This document shows, piece after piece, positions 6,572 through 13,073 of a DNA stretch of 17,186 nucleotides. The stretch is from positions 1-17,186 of the forward strand of contig JAHWHQ010000086.1 in the NCBI GenBank assembly GCA_019323195.1, written 5' to 3'. The translations under genes were made by a program, and so were the position numbers. The notes beneath the pieces are model-generated. The model had not been told where the DNA came from, did not search any database, and saw only the letters and a list, made by a program, of their open reading frames with translations. Each line of letters starts with the position of its first letter. Position 1 is the stretch's first letter. The stretch comes from Candidatus Woesearchaeota archaeon. Its GTDB lineage: Archaea > Nanobdellota > Nanobdellia > Woesearchaeales > JACPBV01.

Positions 6572-7534
6572 ATGGAAGACACCAAGGACAAGATTCTGCA
6601 GTTTATCAGGGAAAAAGGCCCTGTGCTTCCGGCAGACATAGCCCAGCACATAAGCTCTAATATTCTTATGGCATCAGCCCACCTTTCTGAATTAAGCTCT
6701 AATAAGAAAGTAAGGATCTCTCATGTTAAGGTTGGCGGCTCCCCTCTTTATTTCCTTCCCGGGCAGGAATCCCAGCTGCAGAATTTCGCAGGCAACCTGC
6801 ATGAAAAAGAAAAAAAGGCCTATGACCTACTATCGCAGAAAAAAATCCTTAAGGATAACAGCCTTGAGCCTGTTATAAGGGTTGCTTTAAGGGCAATAAA
6901 GGATTATGCAGTTCCTTTGCAGGTGAATCTTGATGGCTCCTCTGATATATTCTGGAAATGGTACCTGCTGGCCAATGAAGAGGCAGAGCAGTTGATAAGG
7001 CAGGCAATTAAAGGTGTTCAGAAGCCAGAAGAAAAGGAGATAAAAAAACCAGAAGAAAGCACAGTCCAAAAAAAGGAAAATGAGCCTGAAAAAAAGGAGA
7101 GTGAAAAACCTGCAGAGAGCATCGTTCAAAAAACAGAAAAACCTCTGGAAACAGAAATTCAGAAAAAACCAGCAGAACCATATAAAAAAGAGAAAGCCAA
7201 AAAAATCAACACCAAAAAAACAAGTAGCAACCAATTTATGGAAAAGGTCTTGAGCTATTTTAACAGGAATAAAATAACCCTGTTAAGCAAAGAGCCAATA
7301 AGGATAAGCGAGATAGACTTTATCGTCCAGATACCTTCTGCGCTTGGAGATTTAGAGTATTACTGCAAGGCAAAAGACAAGAAAAGGGTAAATGACTCAG
7401 ACCTGGCATCTGCCTTTGCCCAGGGCCAGCTTAGGAAGCTTCCTGTCCTCCTTATAACCCCTGGCGATTTGACAAAGAGGGCAAAAGAGATGCTGCAGAG
7501 GGACTTTAAGGGCATGGGGGTTAAGCGTATATAG
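6572..7534 (+). CDS. Winged-helix protein with C-terminal PD-(D/E)XK-like domain
   Basis: A 320-residue protein with three visible parts. Residues about 1-65 form a winged helix-turn-helix (DKILQFIREKGPVLPADIAQ...). Residues about 148-215 are a low-complexity Lys/Glu/Pro/Gln linker with an imperfect internal repeat (KPEESTVQKKE and KPAESIVQKTE). Residues about 222-320 look like a restriction-endonuclease-fold domain: D249 in SEIDFIVQ, then LEYYCKAKDK with K266, then a GQLRKLPVLLIT strand as in Mrr-like nucleases. The acidic or glutamine residue usually just before the catalytic C-K is a tyrosine (Y264), so activity is doubtful unless E262 substitutes. It sits between EndA and FEN-1, so a role in DNA or RNA metabolism is plausible. 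I cannot name a characterised homologue. Confidence 0.6.
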   Translation: MEDTKDKILQFIREKGPVLPADIAQHISSNILMASAHLSELSSNKKVRISHVKVGGSPLYFLPGQESQLQNFAGNLHEKEKKAYDLLSQKKILKDNSLEPVIRVALRAIKDYAVPLQVNLDGSSDIFWKWYLLANEEAEQLIRQAIKGVQKPEEKEIKKPEESTVQKKENEPEKKESEKPAESIVQKTEKPLETEIQKKPAEPYKKEKAKKINTKKTSSNQFMEKVLSYFNRNKITLLSKEPIRISEIDFIVQIPSALGDLEYYCKAKDKKRVNDSDLASAFAQGQLRKLPVLLITPGDLTKRAKEMLQRDFKGMGVKRI

Positions 7535-7577
7535 CTCCAACTTTCTTTGATACCATTAAAGCATATTAAATCGAAAG

Positions 7578-7585
7578 ATTAAAAA
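7578..7585 (+). promoter_or_regulatory. Likely promoter of fen
   Basis: An A/T-rich ATTAAAAA box after a CGAAAG BRE-like stretch lies about 40 bases before the FEN-1 ATG. The predicted start near 7607 would leave a short leader carrying GGAAGGT (7609-7615) as a modest Shine-Dalgarno. Confidence 0.4.
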
Positions 7586-7621
7586 GTTCAGAAGTTTCTA
7601 TCACAGTTGGAAGGTACAATC

Positions 7622-8656
7622 ATGGGCGTAGCGATAACTGACCTTATATTAAGGAAAGAAATAGGATTGGATGAACTGGCAGGAAAGACGTTGGTAGTTG
7701 ATGCCCCTATGTGGGCCTATCAGTTCCTTACCTCTATCCGCCAGCCAGACGGCTCTTTCCTTTCAGATTCAAAAGGGAATGTCACTTCCCACCTTATCGG
7801 CTTGTCAGCCAGGGTTCCAAAACTGATGGAAAAAGGGATCAAGCTGGCTTTTTGTTTTGACGGGAAACCCCCTAAATTAAAAGAAAAAGAAAGGGAAAGA
7901 AGAAAAGGCCTTAAGATAGAAGCAGAAAAAAAATACAAAGAAGCAGTCAAGAAGAAAGACATGGAAGATATGAAAAAATATGCTGCAAGGACTGCCAGGT
8001 TAACCGGGGATATGGTTGAAGAGGCAAAAAATCTTCTTGAGGCTTTTGGGTTGCCTGTAATCGAGGCGCCTTCAGAAGCAGAAGCCCAGGCAGCACATAT
8101 TGTAAAAAACAGAGACGCCTTTGCCGTTGCCACAAACGATGCAGACGTTCTTATGTTCGGCTCACCAAGGCTGGTAAGGAACCTGAACCTGGCTGGCAAG
8201 AGAAAAAAGACAAGCAAGCTGGCTTATGAAACAGTTAAGCCTGAGATTGTTGATTTGGCAGAAAACCTGAATAATCTAGGGATAGACAATGATCAGCTGA
8301 TAGCATTATCCATGCTTGTAGGAACTGATTATAACATAGGAGGGATAAAAGGCATAGGCCCAAAAAACGCATTAAAATTAGTCAAAAAGTACAGGTCAGA
8401 TTTTGATGCCTTGTTCAGCGAATCAAGATGGGGTGAAAACTTTGATATTCCATGGACAGATGTTTTTTACTTGATCAAGAAGATGCCTGTAACATCGAAA
8501 TATAAGCTGCAATGGAAGGCGATAGATAAGGATAAGGTGCTTAAGATCCTGGTTGACAGGCACGATTTTTCCGAGGAGAGGGTTAATAGCACATTATCCA
8601 AACTAATCAAAGAAAACGATAAGAAAAAACAGAAAGGCCTTAATGACTTTCTTTAG
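7622..8656 (+). CDS. fen: Flap endonuclease FEN-1
   Basis: A 344-residue structure-specific nuclease that removes 5' flaps in Okazaki-fragment maturation and base-excision repair. Every catalytic acid is at its canonical archaeal number: D27, D80, E152, E154, D173, D175 and D236. The helix-hairpin-helix GGIKGIGPKNA (240-250) binds the DNA behind the nick. The C-terminus QKGLNDFL (337-344) is a PIP box for docking on the PCNA clamp. The frame continues up to a TTG at 7607, but the ATG at 7622 yields the required MGV... start: Gly2 becomes the N-terminus and lies in the active site. The numbering match supports this start. Convergent with an HTH regulator gene 21 bases downstream. Confidence 0.97.
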   Translation: MGVAITDLILRKEIGLDELAGKTLVVDAPMWAYQFLTSIRQPDGSFLSDSKGNVTSHLIGLSARVPKLMEKGIKLAFCFDGKPPKLKEKERERRKGLKIEAEKKYKEAVKKKDMEDMKKYAARTARLTGDMVEEAKNLLEAFGLPVIEAPSEAEAQAAHIVKNRDAFAVATNDADVLMFGSPRLVRNLNLAGKRKKTSKLAYETVKPEIVDLAENLNNLGIDNDQLIALSMLVGTDYNIGGIKGIGPKNALKLVKKYRSDFDALFSESRWGENFDIPWTDVFYLIKKMPVTSKYKLQWKAIDKDKVLKILVDRHDFSEERVNSTLSKLIKENDKKKQKGLNDFL

Positions 8657-8677
8657 CTGTATATATCTTTTATAAGA

Positions 8678-8992
8678 TTAATGAACAGCTTCTATCTTTT
8701 TCTTGTTCAAAGGCTCAACAACTAAAGAGTCAAATAACTCAATCATCTTTTTGACAAAAGGATTTTCTGTATTTAGCTTATACAGCTTTGCATTTCCTAT
8801 ATCTCTTGTAGGTATTATAACCTCAAACGCTATAAGGTCTTTCCATACCCTAAACAATGTAGTCCTTCCTATTCCAGCCCCCTCTGCAATGTCAGAAATA
8901 GAATAATCCAGCTCTCTTCCTTCTATTAAAAATTCCAACACCTTTATTTTTGGGGTATTTCCAATAGCTTTAGTAAATATTGTTTCTTCCAT
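8678..8992 (-). CDS. Winged helix-turn-helix transcription regulator
   Basis: A 104-residue single-domain archaeal DNA-binding protein. Residues about 15-80 form a winged HTH: KIKVLEFLIEG, ISDIAEGAGI and a recognition helix GRTTLFRVWKDL, then a wing around DIGNAKLYKLN. A C-terminal helix (NPFVKKMIELFDSL) probably mediates dimerisation. This layout is common among small archaeal ArsR/MarR-like regulators. No metal or ligand site is evident, so the signal it responds to is unknown. The upstream region carries two tandem 10-bp direct repeats between the TATA box and the start codon, suggesting autorepression. It converges with FEN-1 and diverges from Trm5. Confidence 0.8.
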   Translation of the reverse strand: MEETIFTKAIGNTPKIKVLEFLIEGRELDYSISDIAEGAGIGRTTLFRVWKDLIAFEVIIPTRDIGNAKLYKLNTENPFVKKMIELFDSLVVEPLNKKKIEAVH

Positions 8993-8993
8993 C

Positions 8994-9013
8994 TATTAAA
9001 CTGTATTAAATAG
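8994..9013. promoter_or_regulatory. Possible operator: two tandem 10-bp repeats
   Basis: TATTAAACTG (8994-9003) is followed directly by TATTAAATAG (9004-9013), matching at 8 of 10 positions at exactly one helical turn. They cover the predicted transcription start of the HTH gene, where a bound repressor would block initiation. A/T-rich sequence makes chance similarity possible. Confidence 0.35.
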
Positions 9014-9014
9014 C

Positions 9015-9026
9015 ATATATTTAAAT
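9015..9026 (-). promoter_or_regulatory. TATA box of the HTH regulator gene
   Basis: ATATATTTAAAT is centred about 29 bases before the regulator's ATG, predicting a leaderless transcript. Confidence 0.55.
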
Positions 9027-9068
9027 GTTTCTTTTTTGGAACACATAGGTTTCATAAACAGAACAAAC

Positions 9069-9077
9069 TTTTAAATA
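9069..9077 (+). promoter_or_regulatory. TATA box of trm5
   Basis: TTTTAAATA lies about 60 bases before the ATG at 9132, giving a leader of about 30 bases. That leader contains a four-codon mini-ORF (ATG AGT TTG TAA at 9108-9119), which may be accidental. Confidence 0.45.
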
Positions 9078-9131
9078 ACAATAATCCAGACCATCAACAG
9101 GAAATTTATGAGTTTGTAAAAGAATAAAAAA

Positions 9132-9962
9132 ATGCCAACATTAAAAGAACACCTGAAAACCAAGCTGACCAAAAAGCAGCTTGCTCTGGTTCCCTCTTCA
9201 TTTGACATGCTTGGAGACCTGGCAATCTTCTCTGATTTTCCAAAAGAGCTGAAGGATAAAGAAAAGCTGATAGCAGAATCATTATTAAAGCTGCACAAGA
9301 ACATCAAAGTTGTCCTGAAAAAGACAAGAAAATACTCCGGAGATTTCAGGACGCCAAAATTAAAGATTCTTGCAGGAGAAAGAAGAAAAGAGACAGAGCT
9401 GAATGAAAACAATGTCAGGCTTAAATTAGACCCTGAAAAGGCCTATTTCTCAATACGCCTGGCAACAGAAAGAAAAAGGATATCAGAACAGGTTAAAGAA
9501 AATGAGGATATCCTTGTTCTTTTTTCCGGTGTAGGCCCTTACCCGCTTGTAATCGCCAAAAACAAGAAGCCAAAGATAATCTATTCAGTAGAGATCAATC
9601 CCCTGGCCTGCAAGTATCAGAAAGAAAACATATTGGCAAATAAAGCAGGCAACATAAAGCTCTTTCAGGGAGATGTAAAGAAGATAGTTCCTAAGCTAAA
9701 GAAAAGATTCGACAGAATCCTTATGCCCCTGCCAAGGGGGGCCGAGAATTACCTTGCTACAGCCTTAAAAGCAGCAAAAAAAGGCTCAATAATCCATTTC
9801 TATGATTTCCTGCACGAGAACGAATTCAGCGATGCAGAGGAAAAGATAGATAAAGCATGTAAAAAAGAAAAGAAAAGGTTCAGGATCCTTAACCTTGTAA
9901 AATGCGGTCAGTTTGGCCCTGGGATCTACAGGGTTTGCGTTGATTTCAGGGTTATTAATTAA
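9132..9962 (+). CDS. trm5: tRNA (guanine37-N1)-methyltransferase, Trm5 family
   Basis: A 276-residue class I SAM-dependent methyltransferase that makes m1G37 next to the anticodon, which prevents +1 frameshifting; archaeal Trm5 also takes part in wyosine synthesis. Signatures in order: GDLAIF (28-33), AYFSIRLATER (104-113 region; the R-x-x-TER element), SAM motif I LFSGVGPY (130-137), VEINP (153-157), GDV (180-182) and MPLP (198-201) at the catalytic NPPY-like position. The separate N-terminal D1 domain of Trm5a is absent, which fits the shorter Trm5b type. It lies divergent from the HTH regulator and among other tRNA-processing genes (tRNase Z, EndA). Confidence 0.88.
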   Translation: MPTLKEHLKTKLTKKQLALVPSSFDMLGDLAIFSDFPKELKDKEKLIAESLLKLHKNIKVVLKKTRKYSGDFRTPKLKILAGERRKETELNENNVRLKLDPEKAYFSIRLATERKRISEQVKENEDILVLFSGVGPYPLVIAKNKKPKIIYSVEINPLACKYQKENILANKAGNIKLFQGDVKKIVPKLKKRFDRILMPLPRGAENYLATALKAAKKGSIIHFYDFLHENEFSDAEEKIDKACKKEKKRFRILNLVKCGQFGPGIYRVCVDFRVIN

Positions 9963-10002
9963 TCCATTTAAGTCTCTGGAAACCTTCCTGGCGAGGAATA
10001 AT

Positions 10003-10010
10003 CTTATAAA
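10003..10010 (+). promoter_or_regulatory. TATA box of the k-turn RNA / GNAT transcript
   Basis: CTTATAAA, with an A-rich stretch before it, lies such that transcription would begin near 10033, precisely where the 8-bp terminal stem of the RNA candidate starts. Confidence 0.55.
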
Positions 10011-10034
10011 CTCATTCTTATTTTATCCCTATTG

Positions 10035-10111
10035 GCGTGTGTGATGATTAAGTGAACACCCTAGCTAGCCGAAAGGCAATGGCTTAAGGAAAGTAACTGC
10101 TGAACACACGC
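10035..10111 (+). ncRNA. K-turn-containing small RNA: C/D-box-like sRNA or structured leader
   Basis: A perfect 8-bp terminal stem, GCGTGTGT 10035-10042 with ACACACGC 10104-10111, encloses box C-like TGATGA (10042-10047) and box D-like CTGA (10100-10103), the standard kink-turn pair bound by L7Ae. Inside are TTAAG/CTTAA (10048-10052/10083-10087) and GCC-GAAA-GGC (10068-10077). A TATA box places the start at the stem's 5' base. The distance between boxes (52 bases) suits an archaeal C/D guide RNA, but internal C'/D' boxes are not clear and the internal pairing is unusual. It ends only 13 bases before the GNAT start codon, so it might instead be a cis-regulatory leader or be processed from it. 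Confidence 0.5.
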
Positions 10112-10124
10112 TCTCTTTATCAAA

Positions 10125-10592
10125 ATGGTAAGGATAATCCAATACTCCTCAAAATACAGGGAACAGACCATTAACTTGATAAAAGAAGTTCTGGAAAGTG
10201 AATTTGGGTTTAAGGTTAATAAATCCAAGAGGCCTGATCTTTACGATATTAATGAAGCATATCAGAAGAAAGGAGGAAATTTCTGGATAGCTCTTGAAAA
10301 GGATGAGGTTATAGGTACTGTTGGTCTTTTAAATTATGGAAAAAATAGGGGATTCCTCAAAAGGATGTATGTTGATAAGAGATATAGGGGGAAAGGCGCT
10401 GCTAAAAAGCTTCTCCTCGAACTCATAAATTTTGCTAAAAACAATAACTATAAGACCATTTTTGTCCCAACAGTTGAAGAGATGATTGCAGCAAATAAAT
10501 TCTATCAGAAAAACGGTTTCAAAAGAATAGAGTCATTACCAGAGGATTTTAATCTTGAGGAAGATACGGTTTTTTACAGGATGGATATTTGA
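10125..10592 (+). CDS. GNAT family N-acetyltransferase
   Basis: A 155-residue GCN5-related acetyltransferase, transferring acetyl from acetyl-CoA to an amine on a small molecule or protein. The acetyl-CoA-binding motif A is clear: MYVDKRYRGKGAAKKLL (81-97), with the R/Q-x-x-G-x-G/A pyrophosphate loop at RGKGA. Motif B follows in NKFYQKNGFKRI (124-135), where Y127 may act as general acid. The single domain covers the entire protein. The substrate cannot be inferred. No Shine-Dalgarno is evident; translation starts 14 bases after a structured, k-turn-containing RNA, so expression may depend on that leader. Local codon use looks somewhat more A/T-rich than its neighbours, so recent acquisition is possible. 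Confidence 0.85.
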   Translation: MVRIIQYSSKYREQTINLIKEVLESEFGFKVNKSKRPDLYDINEAYQKKGGNFWIALEKDEVIGTVGLLNYGKNRGFLKRMYVDKRYRGKGAAKKLLLELINFAKNNNYKTIFVPTVEEMIAANKFYQKNGFKRIESLPEDFNLEEDTVFYRMDI

Positions 10593-10621
10593 AAGATAAA
10601 TTCAGAAGAGGATAAACAATC

Positions 10622-10729
10622 TTAGTTCTGCACTAACTCTTTTTGTCGTTAGGGGTAGGCCGCCGATTTTAAATTTTGTGAAGCAAAATTTATGGCTTTT
10701 TTCTTAGTTGAGAACGAATTGGGGAGGTT
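10622..10729 (+). repeat. Intergenic repeat, family 2, copy 1
   Basis: This gap between GNAT and PAN holds five short blocks that recur in the same order at 14040-14136: TTAGTTCTGCAC (10622-10633), TGTCG (10644-10648), GGGGTAGG (10652-10659), TAGTTG (10705-10710) and TGGGGAGGTT (10720-10729). Variable sequence lies between them, here including an extra hairpin AAATTTTG/CAAAATTT (10671-10678/10684-10691). In both copies a short hairpin follows the last block (here AATTCC-AAA-GGAATT, 10739-10753, which ends at the PAN stop codon and may terminate PAN). No coding function is seen. Confidence 0.5.
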
Positions 10730-10753
10730 AAAAGTTAAAATTCCAAAGGAATT

Positions 10754-11908
10754 CTAACCAAAATATCTCAGATAATCCTCTCCTTCCAGCTTCTCTTCTG
10801 CCTTGACCTTTTCTATGGCTTTGTATAGATCCTCTTTAGTGACCATAGTCCTGTTATCCCTTATAGCAAAATAACCTGCCTCTGTGCATACAGCGTGGAT
10901 CTCTGCTCCTGAGAAGTTTTCCATATTTTTGATAATATCCTTAAAACTTATTCCTTTCTCCAGAGTCATCTTCCTGCTGTGGATCTTTAATATCTCAGCC
11001 TTGGCCTCCTTGTCAGGTATCCCTACCTTTATCAGCCTGTCTAGTCTTCCTGGCCTTGTGATTGCAGGATCTAAAATATCTTTCCTGTTAGTTGCCCCTA
11101 TTATCTTTACATTATCGAGTGCGTCAAAACCGTCCAGCTCAGCTAATAGCTGCATAAATGTCCTGTTAACCTCCCTTTCTCCTGAAGTTCCGATCTCCAT
11201 CCTCTTTGCAGCTAATGCATCGAGCTCATCAATAAATACAATAGCGGGTGTTTTCTTTCTTGCCATCTCAAATATCTCCTTGACTAATTTAGCCCCTTCC
11301 CCGATAAACTTCTGGACAAGCTCAGATGCGACTATCTCAATAAAGGTTGAATCAGTGGAATTGGCAACAGCCTTAGCCAGCAACGTTTTTCCTGTCCCTG
11401 GCGGCCCGTATAGCAATATTCCTTTAGGCGGCTTTATTCCTACTTTCTTAAACAGTTCTGGTTTTTTTAATGGCAGCTCGATAACCTCCTTTATCTCTTC
11501 TATCCCCCTGTTTAGGCCTCCAATGTCCTTCCAGCTTACTGTTGGCTTTTCAACTATGACAAACTTCTCCACATTGAATTTTCTTGTGATAGGTACTTTT
11601 TTGATTACTGTCAGGTTCTTCTGTTCAACCAAGACCATATCCCCTGGTTTTATCTTCCCGCATGAATCAGATATATTAACGCAAAACTGGTTTCCGTTAG
11701 GTACTGTTATAAGCGCAGTTTTTTCATGTATCCCTCTAATCTCGCAGACCATCAAAGGAGGTGATTTTAATTTTTCCAGCTCCTGCCTTAGCTTGTCAAC
11801 AGTCTCCTTTAATATCCTGTTTTCATCCTCAAATTGTGCAGGGCTTGCAGTATACTTGTAGATAACGCTGTCAAGAATGCTCTTGTTGTTCGTTTCTGAT
11901 GGTGCCAT
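10754..11908 (-). CDS. pan: Proteasome-activating nucleotidase PAN
   Basis: A 384-residue hexameric AAA+ ATPase that unfolds proteins and feeds them to the 20S proteasome. The N-terminal coiled coil (about 25-50) is followed by an OB domain (about 52-105) and the AAA domain. Walker A is GPPGTGKT (168-175), Walker B IVFIDE (223-228), sensor-1 N274 and the arginine-finger region RPGRLDR (285-291). The substrate-gripping pore loop is FIGEGA (201-206), with Phe where Tyr is common. The C-terminus ends YFG: it fits the hydrophobic-aromatic-any pattern of the HbYX gate-opening tail, but with Phe in place of the Tyr. The length is slightly short for PAN. A TATA box 27 bases upstream predicts a leaderless mRNA, and structured element B ends just beyond it. 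Confidence 0.93.
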   Translation of the reverse strand: MAPSETNNKSILDSVIYKYTASPAQFEDENRILKETVDKLRQELEKLKSPPLMVCEIRGIHEKTALITVPNGNQFCVNISDSCGKIKPGDMVLVEQKNLTVIKKVPITRKFNVEKFVIVEKPTVSWKDIGGLNRGIEEIKEVIELPLKKPELFKKVGIKPPKGILLYGPPGTGKTLLAKAVANSTDSTFIEIVASELVQKFIGEGAKLVKEIFEMARKKTPAIVFIDELDALAAKRMEIGTSGEREVNRTFMQLLAELDGFDALDNVKIIGATNRKDILDPAITRPGRLDRLIKVGIPDKEAKAEILKIHSRKMTLEKGISFKDIIKNMENFSGAEIHAVCTEAGYFAIRDNRTMVTKEDLYKAIEKVKAEEKLEGEDYLRYFG

Positions 11909-11929
11909 ATTCTCTAATACTCCCTCTTA

Positions 11930-11940
11930 ATTTAAAAATC
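11930..11940 (-). promoter_or_regulatory. TATA box of pan
   Basis: On the - strand GATTTTTAAAT is centred about 27 bases before the PAN ATG, giving a leaderless mRNA. Structured element B lies 12 bases farther upstream, the same geometry as element A and its downstream gene. Confidence 0.6.
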
Positions 11941-11945
11941 TTTGG

Positions 11946-11952
11946 TTTTTCC
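11946..11952. repeat. Flanking direct repeat of element B, PAN side
   Basis: TTTTTCC here recurs as TTTTTCC at 12098-12104 on the other side of element B. One base farther out the copies read G and A, so it is 7 of 7 or 7 of 8. The repeat differs from that flanking element A, as expected for target-site duplications. Confidence 0.5.
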
Positions 11953-12096
11953 GGCCTCATAGAAATCCTAGGCGTCTGTGCCATGAATGCCATGATGCCG
12001 AAGGCATTCATGGCATGGCCAGGACGGAGCTGACCATGTTCCTAAACAAAGTTTAGGGTTATGGTCAGCGTAGTAGCATAGGATTTCTATGAGGCC
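11953..12096 (-). repeat. Structured element, family 1, copy B (three-way-junction palindrome)
   Basis: A 144-base element whose - strand aligns end to end with copy A at 6383-6527. The outer stem is again 18 bp and perfect (GGCCTCATAGAAATCCTA with its complement), sharing only the ends GGC and ATCCTA with copy A. Hairpin 1 is CTGACCAT/ATGGTCAG, AAC/AAC, CCTAAAC/GTTTAGG with loop TTT. Compared with copy A, a T-A pair becomes G-C in the lower stem and a T-A becomes A-T in the upper stem. Hairpin 2 is TGCCATGAATGCC/GGCATTCATGGCA with an 11-base loop. Single-stranded segments TGCTACT, AGCTCCG and CACAGACGCC are unchanged. It lies 12 bases after the GT2 stop and 12 bases before the pan TATA box, in the same orientation as both genes. 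Confidence 0.85.
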
Positions 12097-12097
12097 A

Positions 12098-12104
12098 TTT
12101 TTCC
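12098..12104. repeat. Flanking direct repeat of element B, glycosyltransferase side
   Basis: TTTTTCC, matching 11946-11952 across element B. Confidence 0.5.
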
Positions 12105-12108
12105 CTGA

Positions 12109-13059
12109 CTATTGTAGCCCCTTATTCTGCTGCATATCAAATAAGAATGCAAACAATAGAAATTGTATGCCTGTAATTATGAACAAGGCTGTTAGGACTG
12201 CCTGGTTGCCTGAAACCGGCCCTGTAATGCCGTTGTAGACTATCCAAACACCCATTAAGATTCCGGCAGGTAAAAGCAGCAAACCGATAAAATAAAAGAA
12301 TATAAGGGGATGAAAATCCTGATAAAAATATTTTGTTGTGGTCCTCCAGAAGAATCTCTTTATCAGTCTTGGTCCAACCTTAAAAATGTATTTTATGATG
12401 TTTATCTGTGACTGCCTTTCCCCTTCTATATAGATGGCCCTTCTTGGCACGTCTTTCACCCTCAGGTTATAGACATTGAATAGAACAAGGAAATCAGATA
12501 CATAGCCGTAGCCTTTCCACGCCTTGTCCCAGTCGACCATGTCAATGGCTTTCTTTGTAATTGCTGTATAGCCATCCTGTGTGTCAAATATGCTCCAGTA
12601 TCCTGAAGCGACCTTTGTCATCAAAGACAGCATTGAATTGCCAAAAAATCTGTGTTTTGGCATTACTGTATAAGCAGTACCTCCTGAAAGGAACCTGTTC
12701 CCTTTTGTGTAATCAGCTTCTCCCTTATATATTGGTTCAAGAAAATTAGGAAGATCCCTTAAATCCATCTGGTTGTCTCCCCCTATCACAACCGCTGCAT
12801 CAAAACCGTCCTGCGACGACTTTTTATATCCTGTGATTATTGCGGCTCCAACACCCTTATTTTTTTTATGGCTTATCAGCTCAATCCTTCTGTCTTTCCT
12901 GGCAGCCTCGCTCACAACCTCTGCTGTTTTGTCCTTGCTTCCATCATCAATGACATAAACCTTGTCTATTGTCCTGGGAATATCTTCTAGAGTAGGCCTA
13001 ATCAGCTTCTGTTCATTATAAGCAGGTATTACCAATGACACTCTTAGATTTTTATACAT
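12109..13059 (-). CDS. Family 2 glycosyltransferase with C-terminal membrane anchor
   Basis: A 316-residue GT-A fold glycosyltransferase of the dolichol-phosphate mannosyltransferase/DPM1-like group, probably moving a sugar from a nucleotide donor to a polyprenyl-phosphate at the membrane. N-terminal signatures: VSLVIPAYNE (7-16), VIDDGSKDKT (36-45), KNKGVGAAIITG (67-78) and GGDNQMD (93-99), whose aspartates bind the metal and nucleotide. Two transmembrane helices follow at about 247-275 and 285-308, with a short polar tail. The start is supported by AGGTGG shortly upstream. It is the last gene of the DegT-decarboxylase-GT2 operon (14 bases after the decarboxylase stop). The sugar is not determined by sequence; context suggests a xylose- or amino-sugar-containing glycan. 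Confidence 0.87.
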   Translation of the reverse strand: MYKNLRVSLVIPAYNEQKLIRPTLEDIPRTIDKVYVIDDGSKDKTAEVVSEAARKDRRIELISHKKNKGVGAAIITGYKKSSQDGFDAAVVIGGDNQMDLRDLPNFLEPIYKGEADYTKGNRFLSGGTAYTVMPKHRFFGNSMLSLMTKVASGYWSIFDTQDGYTAITKKAIDMVDWDKAWKGYGYVSDFLVLFNVYNLRVKDVPRRAIYIEGERQSQINIIKYIFKVGPRLIKRFFWRTTTKYFYQDFHPLIFFYFIGLLLLPAGILMGVWIVYNGITGPVSGNQAVLTALFIITGIQFLLFAFLFDMQQNKGLQ

Positions 13060-13073
13060 TCTTCCACCTTAGC

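Noticed and set aside
7607..7621. TTG-initiated five-residue extension of FEN-1
   Set aside because: FEN-1 needs Met-Gly at its N-terminus, and all catalytic residue numbers match only if translation starts at 7622.
10035..10111. Hammerhead ribozyme, because of TGATGA followed by a helix and GGAAAG
   Set aside because: The essential C of CUGAUGA is a G here, no third stem can be drawn between GAAA and a cleavage site, and the box C/box D kink-turn explains the bases better.
10884..11861. Long + strand open frame opposite PAN
   Set aside because: It is antisense to a clear AAA+ protein, is low-complexity and hydrophobic with no recognisable domain, and reflects codon bias on the other strand.
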